A stretch of 9,514 nt of DNA from Gammaproteobacteria bacterium (GCA_015487895.1 WFOW01000305.1:1-9514); one strand, 5' to 3'. Positions 1 to 6,075 are shown, counted from the stretch's first letter. The notes: generated by a model not told the origin, from the sequence alone. Numbers and translations are program-made.

Positions 1-524
1 GCATCGCGCGCGACGCCCTGGGAGAGGGGCGCTTCCGGGTGCTCGTGGTGGGATTCGACACCGCCCAGGACACGCCGCAGGCGATGCGGGTCTATGCCCG
101 TCGGCAGGGTGCGGCGGGCGAGCCGGGATGGATCTTCGCCAGCGCCGACGAGCGGACGGTGCGCGCGCTGGCGCGCGACCTGGGCTTCGTCTACGAGCGC
201 GCGCCTCAGGGCTTCGATCATCTGCTCCAGGTGACGCTGCTCGACGGGGAGCTGCGCGTGCGCCGCCAGCTCTACGGCGACGCCCTCACCGCGCCGCAGC
301 TCGTCGAGCCGCTCAAGCAGATCGTCTACGGCGAGCCCATGGGCCGCGGGCTGGTGGCCGAGATCGCCGACCGCGTGCGCCTGTTCTGCACCACCTACGA
401 CCCTGCCACCGGCGCCTACCGCTTCGACTACTCGCTGTTCATCGGTCTCGCCATCGCCACGCTCATCCTGCTGTCGACGTTCGTCTTCCTCGTGCGCGAG
501 CTGCGGCGCCGCGGCGCTTCTTGA
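1..524 (+). CDS. SCO1/SenC family copper chaperone, C-terminal part (partial at the window's left edge)
   Basis: The open frame enters from the left edge (first full codon at base 3) and ends with TGA at 522-524, giving about 173 residues. The visible part matches the second half of the SCO thioredoxin fold. It has the strand VLVVGFDTAQDTP, then the segment around GFDHLLQV carrying the usual SCO copper-binding histidine, then LDGELRVRRQLYG. The CxxxC motif must lie upstream and is not visible. After the fold there is a tail with one Cys (LFCTTYDPATGAY) and a C-terminal membrane helix (about LFIGLAIATLILLSTFVFLV) ending in RELRRRGAS. The complete sco gene at 6072-6914 has the same tail. SCO proteins deliver copper to, or reduce, the CuA site of oxidase subunit II. 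Its partner may lie upstream of the window or be the downstream cassette, 73 bases away. The family call is firm; the partner is not known. Confidence 0.85.
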   Translation, partial: IARDALGEGRFRVLVVGFDTAQDTPQAMRVYARRQGAAGEPGWIFASADERTVRALARDLGFVYERAPQGFDHLLQVTLLDGELRVRRQLYGDALTAPQLVEPLKQIVYGEPMGRGLVAEIADRVRLFCTTYDPATGAYRFDYSLFIGLAIATLILLSTFVFLVRELRRRGAS

Positions 525-597
525 CCCGGATCATGGTTCGGGCCCGAGGCGGCCCCCTAGCATGCGGCCGTGACCGCCCCCCCGGCGGGGCCACGAC

Positions 598-2178
598 GTG
601 GAGACGGCTGTGCGGATGCTCCTGCGGCTGCTGCGGGGCGCCTTCGAGCCCTGCGAGCGCCTCGCCTACCGGCTGTTCGGCGGCGAGAGCCCGTTTCACC
701 ACCTGGGCGCGCTGACGATCTATCTGTTCTGGATCGTGCTCGTCAGCGGGCTCTACGTGTTCGCCTTCTACGAGACCAGCGTCGCGGGCGCCTACGCCTC
801 GGTCGAGCGCCTCACCCAGGAGCAATGGTATCTCGGCGGGGTGATGCGCAGCCTCCATCGCTATGCCTCCGACGCCGCGGTGCTCACGATGGGGTTGCAC
901 CTGATCCGGGAGCTCTCGCGGGACCATCACCGCGGGCCGCGCTGGTTCTCGTGGCTGACCGGCGTGCCCAACCTGTGGATGGTCTACATGCTCGGGATCA
1001 CGGGCTACTGGATGGTGTGGGACGAGCTCGCCCAGTACGTGGCGGTCGCCACCGCCGAGCTCCTCGACTGGCTGCCCATCTTCACCGACCCCATGGCGAG
1101 GAACTTCCTGACGGAAGGAAGCCTGGGCGACCGCTTCTTCACCCTGCTGGCCTTCCTGCACCTCCTGGGCCTGCCGCTCATCCTCGTCGGCACCGTATGG
1201 CTCCACATCCAGCGCATCGGGCGCCCGCGCATCAACCCCCCGAGGCGCCTGGCGCTGGGGACCCTGCTGGCGCTGCTCGCGCTCTCCTTCGCGCAACCGG
1301 CCACGAGCCATGCTCCGGCGGACCTCACGCGCGCCCCCCGGGTGCTCGACCTCGACTGGTTCTATCTGGCCGTCTATCCCCTGTACGACCTGTTCGGCGC
1401 GCCGGCGGTGTGGGGGGTGCTGTGGGGCGGGACACTGCTGCTGTGCGCGCTGCCGTGGCTGCCGCCGCGCCGCCGCGCCCCCGTGGCCGAGGTGAATCCC
1501 GAGTGGTGCACCGGCTGCCGCCGCTGCTTCGGCGACTGTCCCTACGGGGCCATCGACATGGCCCCGCACCCGTACAGGCGCGGCAAGGAGGTCTCGGTGG
1601 TCGACCCCGCCCTGTGCGTGAGCTGCGGGATCTGCGAAGGCGCCTGCCCCTCGGCCACGCCATTCCGCAGCGTGCGCGAGCTCGTCAGCGGCATCGAGCT
1701 GCCGCAGTATCCGGTGCAGGTGCTGCGCGAGCGCGCGCGTGACGCCGCCCGCCGGCTGCGGGGACCGGTCCGCATCGTGGTCTTCGGCTGCGGGCACGCC
1801 GCCGATCCGGCGCTGGTGGCGCGTGCCGACACCGCCGCCGTGCCGCTGGTGTGCGCGGCCATGCTGCCGCCCTCGCTGGTCGAGTACCTGATCCGGCGCG
1901 AGGGCGTGGACGGGGTGGTGATCGCCGGCTGCCGGGCCGAGGACTGCGAGTACCGGCTCGGCACGCGCTGGGTGGAGGAGCGCATCTGCGGCGCGCGCGA
2001 GCCGCATCTGCGGCGCAACGTGCCGCGCGACCGCGTCGCCCTGTGCTGGAGCGGCGCGGACGGCGCGCTCCTGCGCCGCTGCGTCGAGGATTTCCGGGCG
2101 CGCCTGGCGCGTGCGGCGGACGCCGGGGACGGCGAGCCGCCTCAGGCGGCCGCGGCGGGAGGAGGCCGCAGTGCCTGA
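598..2178 (+). CDS. Cytochrome b6-like / 2x[4Fe-4S] ferredoxin / MvhD-type [2Fe-2S] fusion protein
   Basis: A protein of about 526 residues, counted from GTG 598. GTG 610 is also possible, with GGAG at 600-603 six bases ahead. Residues 33-215 are a cytochrome b N-terminal domain. Haem histidine pairs are H87/H101 (spacing 14) and H188/H203 (spacing 15); the extra residue in the second pair is a b6-type trait. The Qo-region motif is GITGYWMVWD (residues 133-142). Residues about 217-290 hold two more helices resembling the start of b6f subunit IV, with LDWF (252-255) where PEWY is expected. Two ferredoxin motifs follow: C304/C307/C310/C314 and C340/C343/C346/C350. Residues 390-505 resemble MvhD/FlpD, with candidate [2Fe-2S] ligands C398, C419, C445 and C450. 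In methanogens MvhD passes electrons to HdrA. I infer electron transfer between membrane quinone and a cytoplasmic carrier, in an unknown direction. No hydrogenase or Hdr gene is in the window. Confidence 0.88.
   Translation: METAVRMLLRLLRGAFEPCERLAYRLFGGESPFHHLGALTIYLFWIVLVSGLYVFAFYETSVAGAYASVERLTQEQWYLGGVMRSLHRYASDAAVLTMGLHLIRELSRDHHRGPRWFSWLTGVPNLWMVYMLGITGYWMVWDELAQYVAVATAELLDWLPIFTDPMARNFLTEGSLGDRFFTLLAFLHLLGLPLILVGTVWLHIQRIGRPRINPPRRLALGTLLALLALSFAQPATSHAPADLTRAPRVLDLDWFYLAVYPLYDLFGAPAVWGVLWGGTLLLCALPWLPPRRRAPVAEVNPEWCTGCRRCFGDCPYGAIDMAPHPYRRGKEVSVVDPALCVSCGICEGACPSATPFRSVRELVSGIELPQYPVQVLRERARDAARRLRGPVRIVVFGCGHAADPALVARADTAAVPLVCAAMLPPSLVEYLIRREGVDGVVIAGCRAEDCEYRLGTRWVEERICGAREPHLRRNVPRDRVALCWSGADGALLRRCVEDFRARLARAADAGDGEPPQAAAAGGGRSA
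2157..2165 (+). promoter_or_regulatory. Strong ribosome binding site that sets a GTG start
   Basis: GGGAGGAGG lies five bases before GTG 2171, inside the 3' end of the cytochrome b fusion gene. The same frame stays open upstream to an ATG at 2111, but that start has no comparable site. The extra residues it would add are arginine-rich and look like out-of-frame GC-rich sequence. The site therefore supports GTG 2171 as the start and coupling to the upstream gene. Confidence 0.75.
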
Positions 2179-2680
2179 TCGCGGTCCCGCATGGGTGGCG
2201 GCGGGCCGCGGGCTTGCCTACGTGCTCTTTGCCGCCTTTGTCGGCTTCTTCGCCGTGCGCCCGGCCTGGACGCATCTCGGCCCGGACGAGGCCGTGGTCA
2301 AGGTCAGCATCGTCCATCGGGGCCAGCCCGTGGGCGAGTGCCGCGAGCGCAGCGAGGAGGAGCTCGCGCGCCTGCCGCCCAACATGCGTGTCAAGCTTGT
2401 CTGCCCGCGCGAGCGCTCGCCGCTCGAGCTCGAGGTCTGGCTGGACGGGCGCCTGCTGCATCGCGAGGTCAAGGCGCCGAGCGGGCTGCACCATGACGGG
2501 CCCTCGTACATCTACCGGCGCTTCGTGGTGCCCGCGGGCGAGCACCTGCTGCGCGTGCGCCTGCGCGACAGCGTGCGCGCCGAGGGCTATCCCTACGACC
2601 GCAGCGAGCGGGTGCGCCTCGATCCCGGCCGCGTGCTGGCGGTGGACTTCGATCCGGTCGCGGGGATCCGCTTCCGATGA
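2171..2680 (+). CDS. Unrecognised membrane-anchored protein with a probable periplasmic domain
   Basis: 169 residues starting at GTG 2171. The start overlaps the upstream stop by eight bases, and the stop overlaps the next ATG (ATGA at 2677-2680). I do not recognise a named family. A short N-terminus is followed by one hydrophobic segment at about residues 14-30 (LAYVLFAAFVGFFAV) ending in RPAW. The rest is soluble, probably periplasmic, and rich in alternating hydrophobic residues suggesting a beta-sandwich. Notable elements are VKVSIVHRGQPVGEC, LARLPPNM, SYIYRRFVVPAGEHLLRVRLRDS and PGRVLAVDFD. Cysteines C57 and C78 could form a disulfide. There is no CxxCH haem motif, no CuA motif and no lipobox. 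Its position between the cytochrome b fusion and a subunit I homologue suggests an accessory or assembly subunit of that complex; this is inferred from context only. Confidence 0.8.
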   Translation: MPDRGPAWVAAGRGLAYVLFAAFVGFFAVRPAWTHLGPDEAVVKVSIVHRGQPVGECRERSEEELARLPPNMRVKLVCPRERSPLELEVWLDGRLLHREVKAPSGLHHDGPSYIYRRFVVPAGEHLLRVRLRDSVRAEGYPYDRSERVRLDPGRVLAVDFDPVAGIRFR

Positions 2681-4071
2681 AGGCGGGCGAGAGCGGAGTC
2701 TGGGCCCGGACGGCGGACGAGGCCGTTTCCTTCGCGCTGCCGGTGCCGGCGGGCGCCGCCGCGCGGCTCGCGCGCGGGTGGCTGCTGCTCGGCGTGGGGG
2801 CGCTGCTGCTCTCCGGGCTCTTCTCCGTGCTGATCGTGCTGGCGCGCGCGCCGGGCGTCTCCGAGCGTCTGCCGTGGGTGGACCTCTTCCATACCGCGCT
2901 GGTGGTGCACGTGGACCTGTCGGTGCTGGTCTGGTTGCTGGCTTTCGCGGGCGTCTTCTGGAGCCTGCACGGCGGCGACCGGGCCGTGGCGCTGGGGCGC
3001 GCGGCGCTCGCGCTGGCCGCAGCCGGCACTCTTGGCATGGCCGCCGCCCCTTTCCTCGGCGCCGGACGCCCGCTGATGAGCAACTACATCCCGGTGCTGG
3101 ACGACCCGCTCTTCCTCGGCGCGCTGCTGCTCTTCGCCACCGGGTGCCTGGGGCAGCTCGTGCGGGCCCTGCTCTTCGTGCCGCCGGTGGGGGCCGGCGC
3201 GGGCGGCGAGGGGGCGCTGCGCTTCGGGGTCAACACCGCGGCGGTGGCCGGCGGGATGGCCGTGCTGGCCTTCGTCTGGTCGTGGATCCTGCTGCCGGAT
3301 TTTCTCGAGGGGAAGGAGCGCTACGAGCAGCTCTTCTGGGGCGGCGGGCACGTCCTGCAGTACGTGCACACCCAGCTCATGCTGGTGGCGTGGCTTTGGC
3401 TGGCGCATGCCGGAGGGCTGCGCCTGCCCATCACGCCGCGCGTGGTGCTCGCGCTGTTCGCGTGGGGTCTGCTCGCGGTCTTCGCCACGCCGCTGATCTA
3501 CCTTGCCTACCCCTTCGGGTCGGTGCCGCATCTGCGTGCCTTCACGTGGATGATGGCCTTCGGCGGCAGCCTCGCCGCCGCGCCCCTCGGCGCGGCCGTG
3601 CTCGCCGGATCCCTCGGCCGGGTGCGAGCGGACGGAGGCGATCCCGTGGCGAGGACCGCGCTGTGGGCCTCGGTGACGCTCTTCGGCGTCGGCGGCATGC
3701 TCGGTTTCGCCATCGAGGGCGGAGACGTGCGCGTGCCCGCGCACTACCACGGGAGCATCGTGGGCGTCACCCTCGCCTTCATGGGGCTGGCCTACCACCT
3801 GATGCCGCGCCTCGGGCTCGGGGAGCCGCCGTCCGGTCTCGCACGCTGGCAGCTCGGGCTCTACGCCACCGGCCAGCTCCTGCACGTGCTGGGGCTGGCC
3901 TGGTCCGGCGGCTACGGCGTGCCGCGCAAGACGCCCGGTGCCGCGCAGGGGCTTGAGAGCCTGCCCGAGATTGCGGGCATGGCCGTGATGGGGCTCGGGG
4001 GCCTGCTCGCGATCGCCGGCGGCATGCTGTTTGTGGTTGCGGCCGGGCTGGCCCTCGCGCGCCGCCCCTAG
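2677..4071 (+). CDS. Haem-copper oxidase subunit I homologue lacking two CuB histidines
   Basis: 464 residues, about 12 hydrophobic segments, start ATG 2677 overlapping the preceding stop by four bases. The order of motifs is that of haem-copper oxidase subunit I, closest by eye to the B (ba3-like) family. H78 in helix II (ALVVHVDLSVLVW) is the expected low-spin haem ligand. Helix VI reads LFWGGGHVLQYVH, where H225 and Y229 keep the H-x3-Y spacing of the CuB histidine and cross-linked tyrosine. Helix X has VPAHYHG (H356, H358), the expected high-spin and low-spin haem ligands. Helix VII reads ATPLIYLAYPF where ba3 has STPVGFHH, so the two remaining CuB histidines are L276 and A277. The C-terminal stretch LAWSGGYGVPRK resembles the ba3 segment after helix XI. 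Canonical oxygen reduction looks unlikely. It may be a di-haem electron-transfer subunit, a sensor or a divergent enzyme. Family membership is firm; function is open. Confidence 0.85.
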   Translation: MKAGESGVWARTADEAVSFALPVPAGAAARLARGWLLLGVGALLLSGLFSVLIVLARAPGVSERLPWVDLFHTALVVHVDLSVLVWLLAFAGVFWSLHGGDRAVALGRAALALAAAGTLGMAAAPFLGAGRPLMSNYIPVLDDPLFLGALLLFATGCLGQLVRALLFVPPVGAGAGGEGALRFGVNTAAVAGGMAVLAFVWSWILLPDFLEGKERYEQLFWGGGHVLQYVHTQLMLVAWLWLAHAGGLRLPITPRVVLALFAWGLLAVFATPLIYLAYPFGSVPHLRAFTWMMAFGGSLAAAPLGAAVLAGSLGRVRADGGDPVARTALWASVTLFGVGGMLGFAIEGGDVRVPAHYHGSIVGVTLAFMGLAYHLMPRLGLGEPPSGLARWQLGLYATGQLLHVLGLAWSGGYGVPRKTPGAAQGLESLPEIAGMAVMGLGGLLAIAGGMLFVVAAGLALARRP

Positions 4072-4092
4072 CATATCTGGCCAGAGAGCCCA

Positions 4093-4106
4093 TTGATCTA
4101 GATCAA
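4093..4106. promoter_or_regulatory. Perfect FNR box
   Basis: TTGATCTAGATCAA is an exact match to the FNR consensus TTGAT-N4-ATCAA, and all 14 bases form one palindrome. It stands out as an AT-rich island in a GC-rich region, 22 bases after the stop of the subunit I homologue and 224 bases before fnr. All neighbouring genes point rightwards, so the likely target is fnr itself (autoregulation), possibly together with the genes after it. Confidence 0.85.
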
Positions 4107-4259
4107 CCGACAGCCTGCCCGCCCCCGCCATCCTGCTTCAGGTCAATTCCTGCAGGGGCGTTGCTGGAGATGTGCCTTGCCGTGGCTCTCACGGGCGCCA
4201 CGGACGGCCAGGGCACGGGACAGGGAAGGGCATGGCGGCACCGGAAGGCCCGGGGGGGC

Positions 4260-4293
4260 GTGGGGCACGCCGCCCGCCGGCGGCGTGCCCCAC
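4260..4293 (+). repeat. 15-bp perfect inverted repeat / hairpin in the fnr leader
   Basis: Left arm GTGGGGCACGCCGCC (4260-4274), loop CGCC (4275-4278), right arm GGCGGCGTGCCCCAC (4279-4293), with no mismatches. The hairpin ends 36 bases before the fnr ATG. No T-run follows, so it does not look like an intrinsic terminator. In RNA it would be very stable and could affect leader structure, RNA stability or translation of fnr. It could also be a single copy of a dispersed palindromic repeat, which one window cannot show. Confidence 0.7.
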
Positions 4294-4329
4294 GGAGCAC
4301 CTTGCGCTCCCCGGTTGCGTGACGGGACG

Positions 4330-5085
4330 ATGATCCGCAGCTCCGCAGCCGCCCGGGACGATGCTGCGCCTGGCCGCGAGGGCTTGCGCTGCCGGCGCTG
4401 CTGTCTCGGGTCCCTGTGCCTGCCCGCGGGCGTGCAGCCGGCGGAGGTCGCCCTCCTCGACGGTGTCGTGGACACGCGCCGCGAGCTCGCCGAAGGCGAG
4501 GTGCTGGTGGAGGAGGGCGCTCCCCTCCGGGCGCTGTGGGTGGTGCGCTCGGGCTCGCTGAAGGCCGAAACCCGGTGGGGGGGGCGCGCCCAGGTGGTGG
4601 CCTTCCACCTGCCGGGCGAGCTCGCGGGCTGGGACGCCATCGCCGGAGGGCGCCATCGCGCCACCATCCGGGCCCTCGAGCCCTCGGCACTGTGTGCGGT
4701 GCGCTACCAGCGCCTCATGGGGCTGGGCGACCGCATCCCCAGGCTGCACCGCCGTCTCCTGGCCATGCTCTCGGGCGCCGCGCGCTGCGACTGGGTGGTT
4801 TCGGCCGTGGGAGCGGGTGTGCAGGCCGAGGCCCGCGTGCTCGCCTTCCTGCTCAGCCTCGCCGAGCGGCTTATGGCCGCCGGCCTCAGCGTGGACGAGG
4901 TCCGTCTCAGCATGTCGCGCGACGACATCGCGAGCTACCTGGGGCTCGCCCCGGAGACCGTGAGCCGCGCCATGGTGCGTGTGGGACGGCTCGACTGCCT
5001 GGAGGTGCGCCGCCGTCGCGTGCGCTTCCACGACCTCGAGGCGCTGCGCGCGGCCCTGCATGCCATGACGGCTTCCCGATTTTGA
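4330..5085 (+). CDS. fnr: Fnr-type oxygen-responsive transcriptional regulator (CRP/FNR family, [4Fe-4S])
   Basis: 251 residues from ATG 4330; E. coli FNR has 250. The N-terminal cysteine motif is C21-x2-C24-x5-C30, the same spacing as E. coli C20/C23/C29. The fourth ligand is C122 in EPSALCAVRY. Together they should hold an oxygen-labile [4Fe-4S] cluster that drives dimerisation without oxygen. Residues about 45-150 are the cyclic-nucleotide-like beta-barrel and dimer helix. The helix-turn-helix (about 193-215) carries E209, S212 and R213 in PETVSR, the residues FNR uses to read TTGAT half-sites. A codon-wise open frame extends further upstream, but alignment to FNR and the lack of good upstream starts favour 4330, even though its Shine-Dalgarno is weak. 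C25 is an extra cysteine where E. coli has S24, a position known to tune cluster stability. It sits between two oxidase gene groups and probably controls both. Confidence 0.93.
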   Translation: MIRSSAAARDDAAPGREGLRCRRCCLGSLCLPAGVQPAEVALLDGVVDTRRELAEGEVLVEEGAPLRALWVVRSGSLKAETRWGGRAQVVAFHLPGELAGWDAIAGGRHRATIRALEPSALCAVRYQRLMGLGDRIPRLHRRLLAMLSGAARCDWVVSAVGAGVQAEARVLAFLLSLAERLMAAGLSVDEVRLSMSRDDIASYLGLAPETVSRAMVRVGRLDCLEVRRRRVRFHDLEALRAALHAMTASRF

Positions 5086-5095
5086 GTTTTGTCAA
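5082..5095. promoter_or_regulatory. Candidate FNR/DNR-like box in the cox operon leader
   Basis: TTGAGTTTTGTCAA has the conserved outer half-sites TTGA-N6-TCAA at FNR spacing, with mismatches to TTGAT-N4-ATCAA at the two inner positions. The right half (GTCAA) is closer to the DNR/NnrR form. It overlaps the fnr stop codon (TGA 5083-5085) and lies about 160 bases before the first cox gene. TTGTCA at 5089-5094 inside it resembles a -35 element, but I see no convincing -10 17 bases on. If it works, binding would most likely repress the cox operon at low oxygen. Confidence 0.5.
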
Positions 5096-5143
5096 ATCCG
5101 GGGCGCGCCGCGGTTGTCCGTGGCGGGTCCCTCGCATTACCAA

Positions 5144-5158
5144 AACCAAGCATTGGTT
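5144..5158. repeat. Short inverted repeat, possible operator, in the cox leader
   Basis: AACCAA (5144-5149), spacer GCA, TTGGTT (5153-5158): a perfect 6-bp inverted repeat in an AT-richer patch between the FNR-like box and the GC hairpin. Its symmetry and location suit a regulator site, but it is short and I know no protein for this sequence. Confidence 0.35.
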
Positions 5159-5183
5159 CCGCCCCGCCGCCACGGCGGGGCGG
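5159..5183 (+). repeat. 10-bp GC hairpin in the cox operon leader
   Basis: CCGCCCCGCC (5159-5168), loop GCCAC, GGCGGGGCGG (5174-5183), perfect pairing. It follows directly after the AACCAA/TTGGTT repeat and ends 70 bases before the coxIII start. There is no T-run after it, so it is not a standard terminator. Like the hairpin before fnr, it may shape the leader RNA. Confidence 0.55.
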
Positions 5184-5241
5184 CGCCGGCACGGGGCGCA
5201 AGATCCCGGCCGGCCGCCGGACCACCACCGGGAGGCCGAGG

Positions 5242-5247
5242 AGGAGG
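5242..5247 (+). promoter_or_regulatory. Ribosome binding site that sets the coxIII start
   Basis: AGGAGG directly abuts ATG 5248, which is too close for initiation there. It stands six bases before the in-frame ATG 5254. This favours 5254 over 5248 and over a TTG at 5089 that would add about 55 arginine- and glycine-rich residues. Confidence 0.75.
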
Positions 5248-5253
5248 ATGCCG

Positions 5254-6075
5254 ATGGCGCAGCAAGGCGCGGAGCTCGACCGCGAGCTCGGCGGCCGGCT
5301 CGCGGCCGCCGCCCACGAGGGCGAGGGGCATGCCGCCGGGGAGCATGCCCACGAGTGGGAGACCAGCCCCTGGCCGCTCACCATCAGCGTGGGCATCCTC
5401 CTCGCACTGCCCTTGGCCTTCGCCTTCAGGTTCGTCTACGGACAGCCGCTGCTCGCGGTCATCATGCTGGGCCTGGGGACGCCGCTCATCGTGGCCGGCG
5501 TGGTCGGATGGGTGCGCGAAGGGCTCGGGGCCCACGAGCTCGGTCTCAGCCCCGCGGCCATGCCGTGGTTCATCCTCGCCGAGGCCCTGATCTTCCTGAC
5601 GCTGTTCGCCAGCTACTGGGTGATGCGCCTCGGGGCCCCCGAGTGGCCGCCGGCGGGCACGGTGGATCTGCCGCGTCTGGTGCCCCTGGCGATGACCGCG
5701 ATCCTGGTCTCATCCAGCTTCACCATCCACGCGGCCGAGGCGCGCCTGGCGGAAGGGCGGCACGGCGCTTTCCTGCGCTGGCTGGCGCTGACGATGGTGC
5801 TGGGCACGGTCTTCGTGCTGCTGTCGGCCTTCGAGTGGCGCGAGCTCATCCACGAGGGCTTCACGCCCGCGACCAACGCCTACAGCACGGCCTTCTTCTC
5901 GATCACGGGCTTCCACGCGGCGCACGTCATCGTCGGGCTGGGCGCCTTCGTGGCGCTGCTCCTGCCGGCGCTGCGGGGCCGCGTCAGCGAGCCCTTCGTG
6001 AAGTCGGCCTCGATGTACTGGCACTTCGTGGACGTCGTGTGGCTGTTCGTCGTCTCGCAGGTCTATTTCTGGTGA
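5254..6075 (+). CDS. ctaE: Cytochrome c oxidase subunit III
   Basis: 273 residues from ATG 5254, with about seven membrane helices, as usual for bacterial subunit III. Diagnostic segments are FILAEALIFLTLFASYW (the Glu after Ala matches the conserved helix III glutamate), EWRELIHEGFTPATNAY, FFSITGFHAAHVIVGL and the C-terminal SMYWHFVDVVWLFVVSQV. Subunit III binds lipid next to subunit I, stabilises the catalytic core and supports proton uptake. The N-terminal region before the first helix is rich in His and Glu (HEGEGHAAGEHAHE, about residues 21-34). That is unusual and could bind metal, though this is a guess. It is the first gene of the oxidase operon and its stop overlaps the next likely start (GTGA, 6072-6075). 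Some genomes place coxIII last, so first place is mildly unusual. Confidence 0.93.
   Translation: MAQQGAELDRELGGRLAAAAHEGEGHAAGEHAHEWETSPWPLTISVGILLALPLAFAFRFVYGQPLLAVIMLGLGTPLIVAGVVGWVREGLGAHELGLSPAAMPWFILAEALIFLTLFASYWVMRLGAPEWPPAGTVDLPRLVPLAMTAILVSSSFTIHAAEARLAEGRHGAFLRWLALTMVLGTVFVLLSAFEWRELIHEGFTPATNAYSTAFFSITGFHAAHVIVGLGAFVALLLPALRGRVSEPFVKSASMYWHFVDVVWLFVVSQVYFW

Larger units (their letters stand above)
4072..4329 (+). other. 258-base intergenic leader upstream of fnr
   Basis: No credible gene lies in this gap. It holds a perfect FNR box (4093-4106), a 15-bp perfect hairpin (4260-4293) and a smaller hairpin with arms GGAGC/GCTCC (4294-4298 and 4306-4310). With the box centred 41.5 bases upstream of transcription, the start would be near 4141. 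The -10 position there (CATCCT, 4129-4134) matches the sigma-70 consensus poorly, so no promoter is called. I see no hairpin followed by a T-run that would end the upstream operon. Confidence 0.6.

Noticed and set aside
538..547. The palindrome TCGGGCCCGA between sco and the cytochrome b fusion gene
   Set aside because: It is only 10 bases with no loop, and such matches are expected by chance at this GC content. There is no T-run for a terminator.
463..2007. A long open frame of 514 codons on the - strand opposite the cytochrome b fusion gene
   Set aside because: It is a product of GC-rich third positions on the real gene. Its translation is Arg/Ala/His/Gln-rich, has no recognisable motif and lies fully over a gene with clear haem and Fe-S motifs.
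1851..3956. A 701-codon open frame on the + strand in another phase
   Set aside because: It overlaps three real genes out of frame and is Arg/Ala-rich throughout with no domain.
4076..4085. The palindrome TCTGGCCAGA after the subunit I homologue, considered as a terminator
   Set aside because: Too short, no loop and no T-run; I find no intrinsic terminator anywhere in the window.
2593..4131. A 512-codon open frame on the - strand opposite the subunit I homologue
   Set aside because: It has the same biased composition, no family match, and covers a membrane protein gene with conserved ligands.
4177..4329. An N-terminal extension of Fnr from a TTG at 4177
   Set aside because: It would add 51 residues of Gly/Pro/Arg-rich sequence running through the hairpin. 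The product from ATG 4330 aligns with E. coli FNR almost residue for residue.
5089..5142. A sigma-70 promoter for the cox operon with TTGTCA (5089-5094) as -35
   Set aside because: No -10 hexamer with more than three matches lies at suitable spacing, so the promoter cannot be placed from sequence alone.
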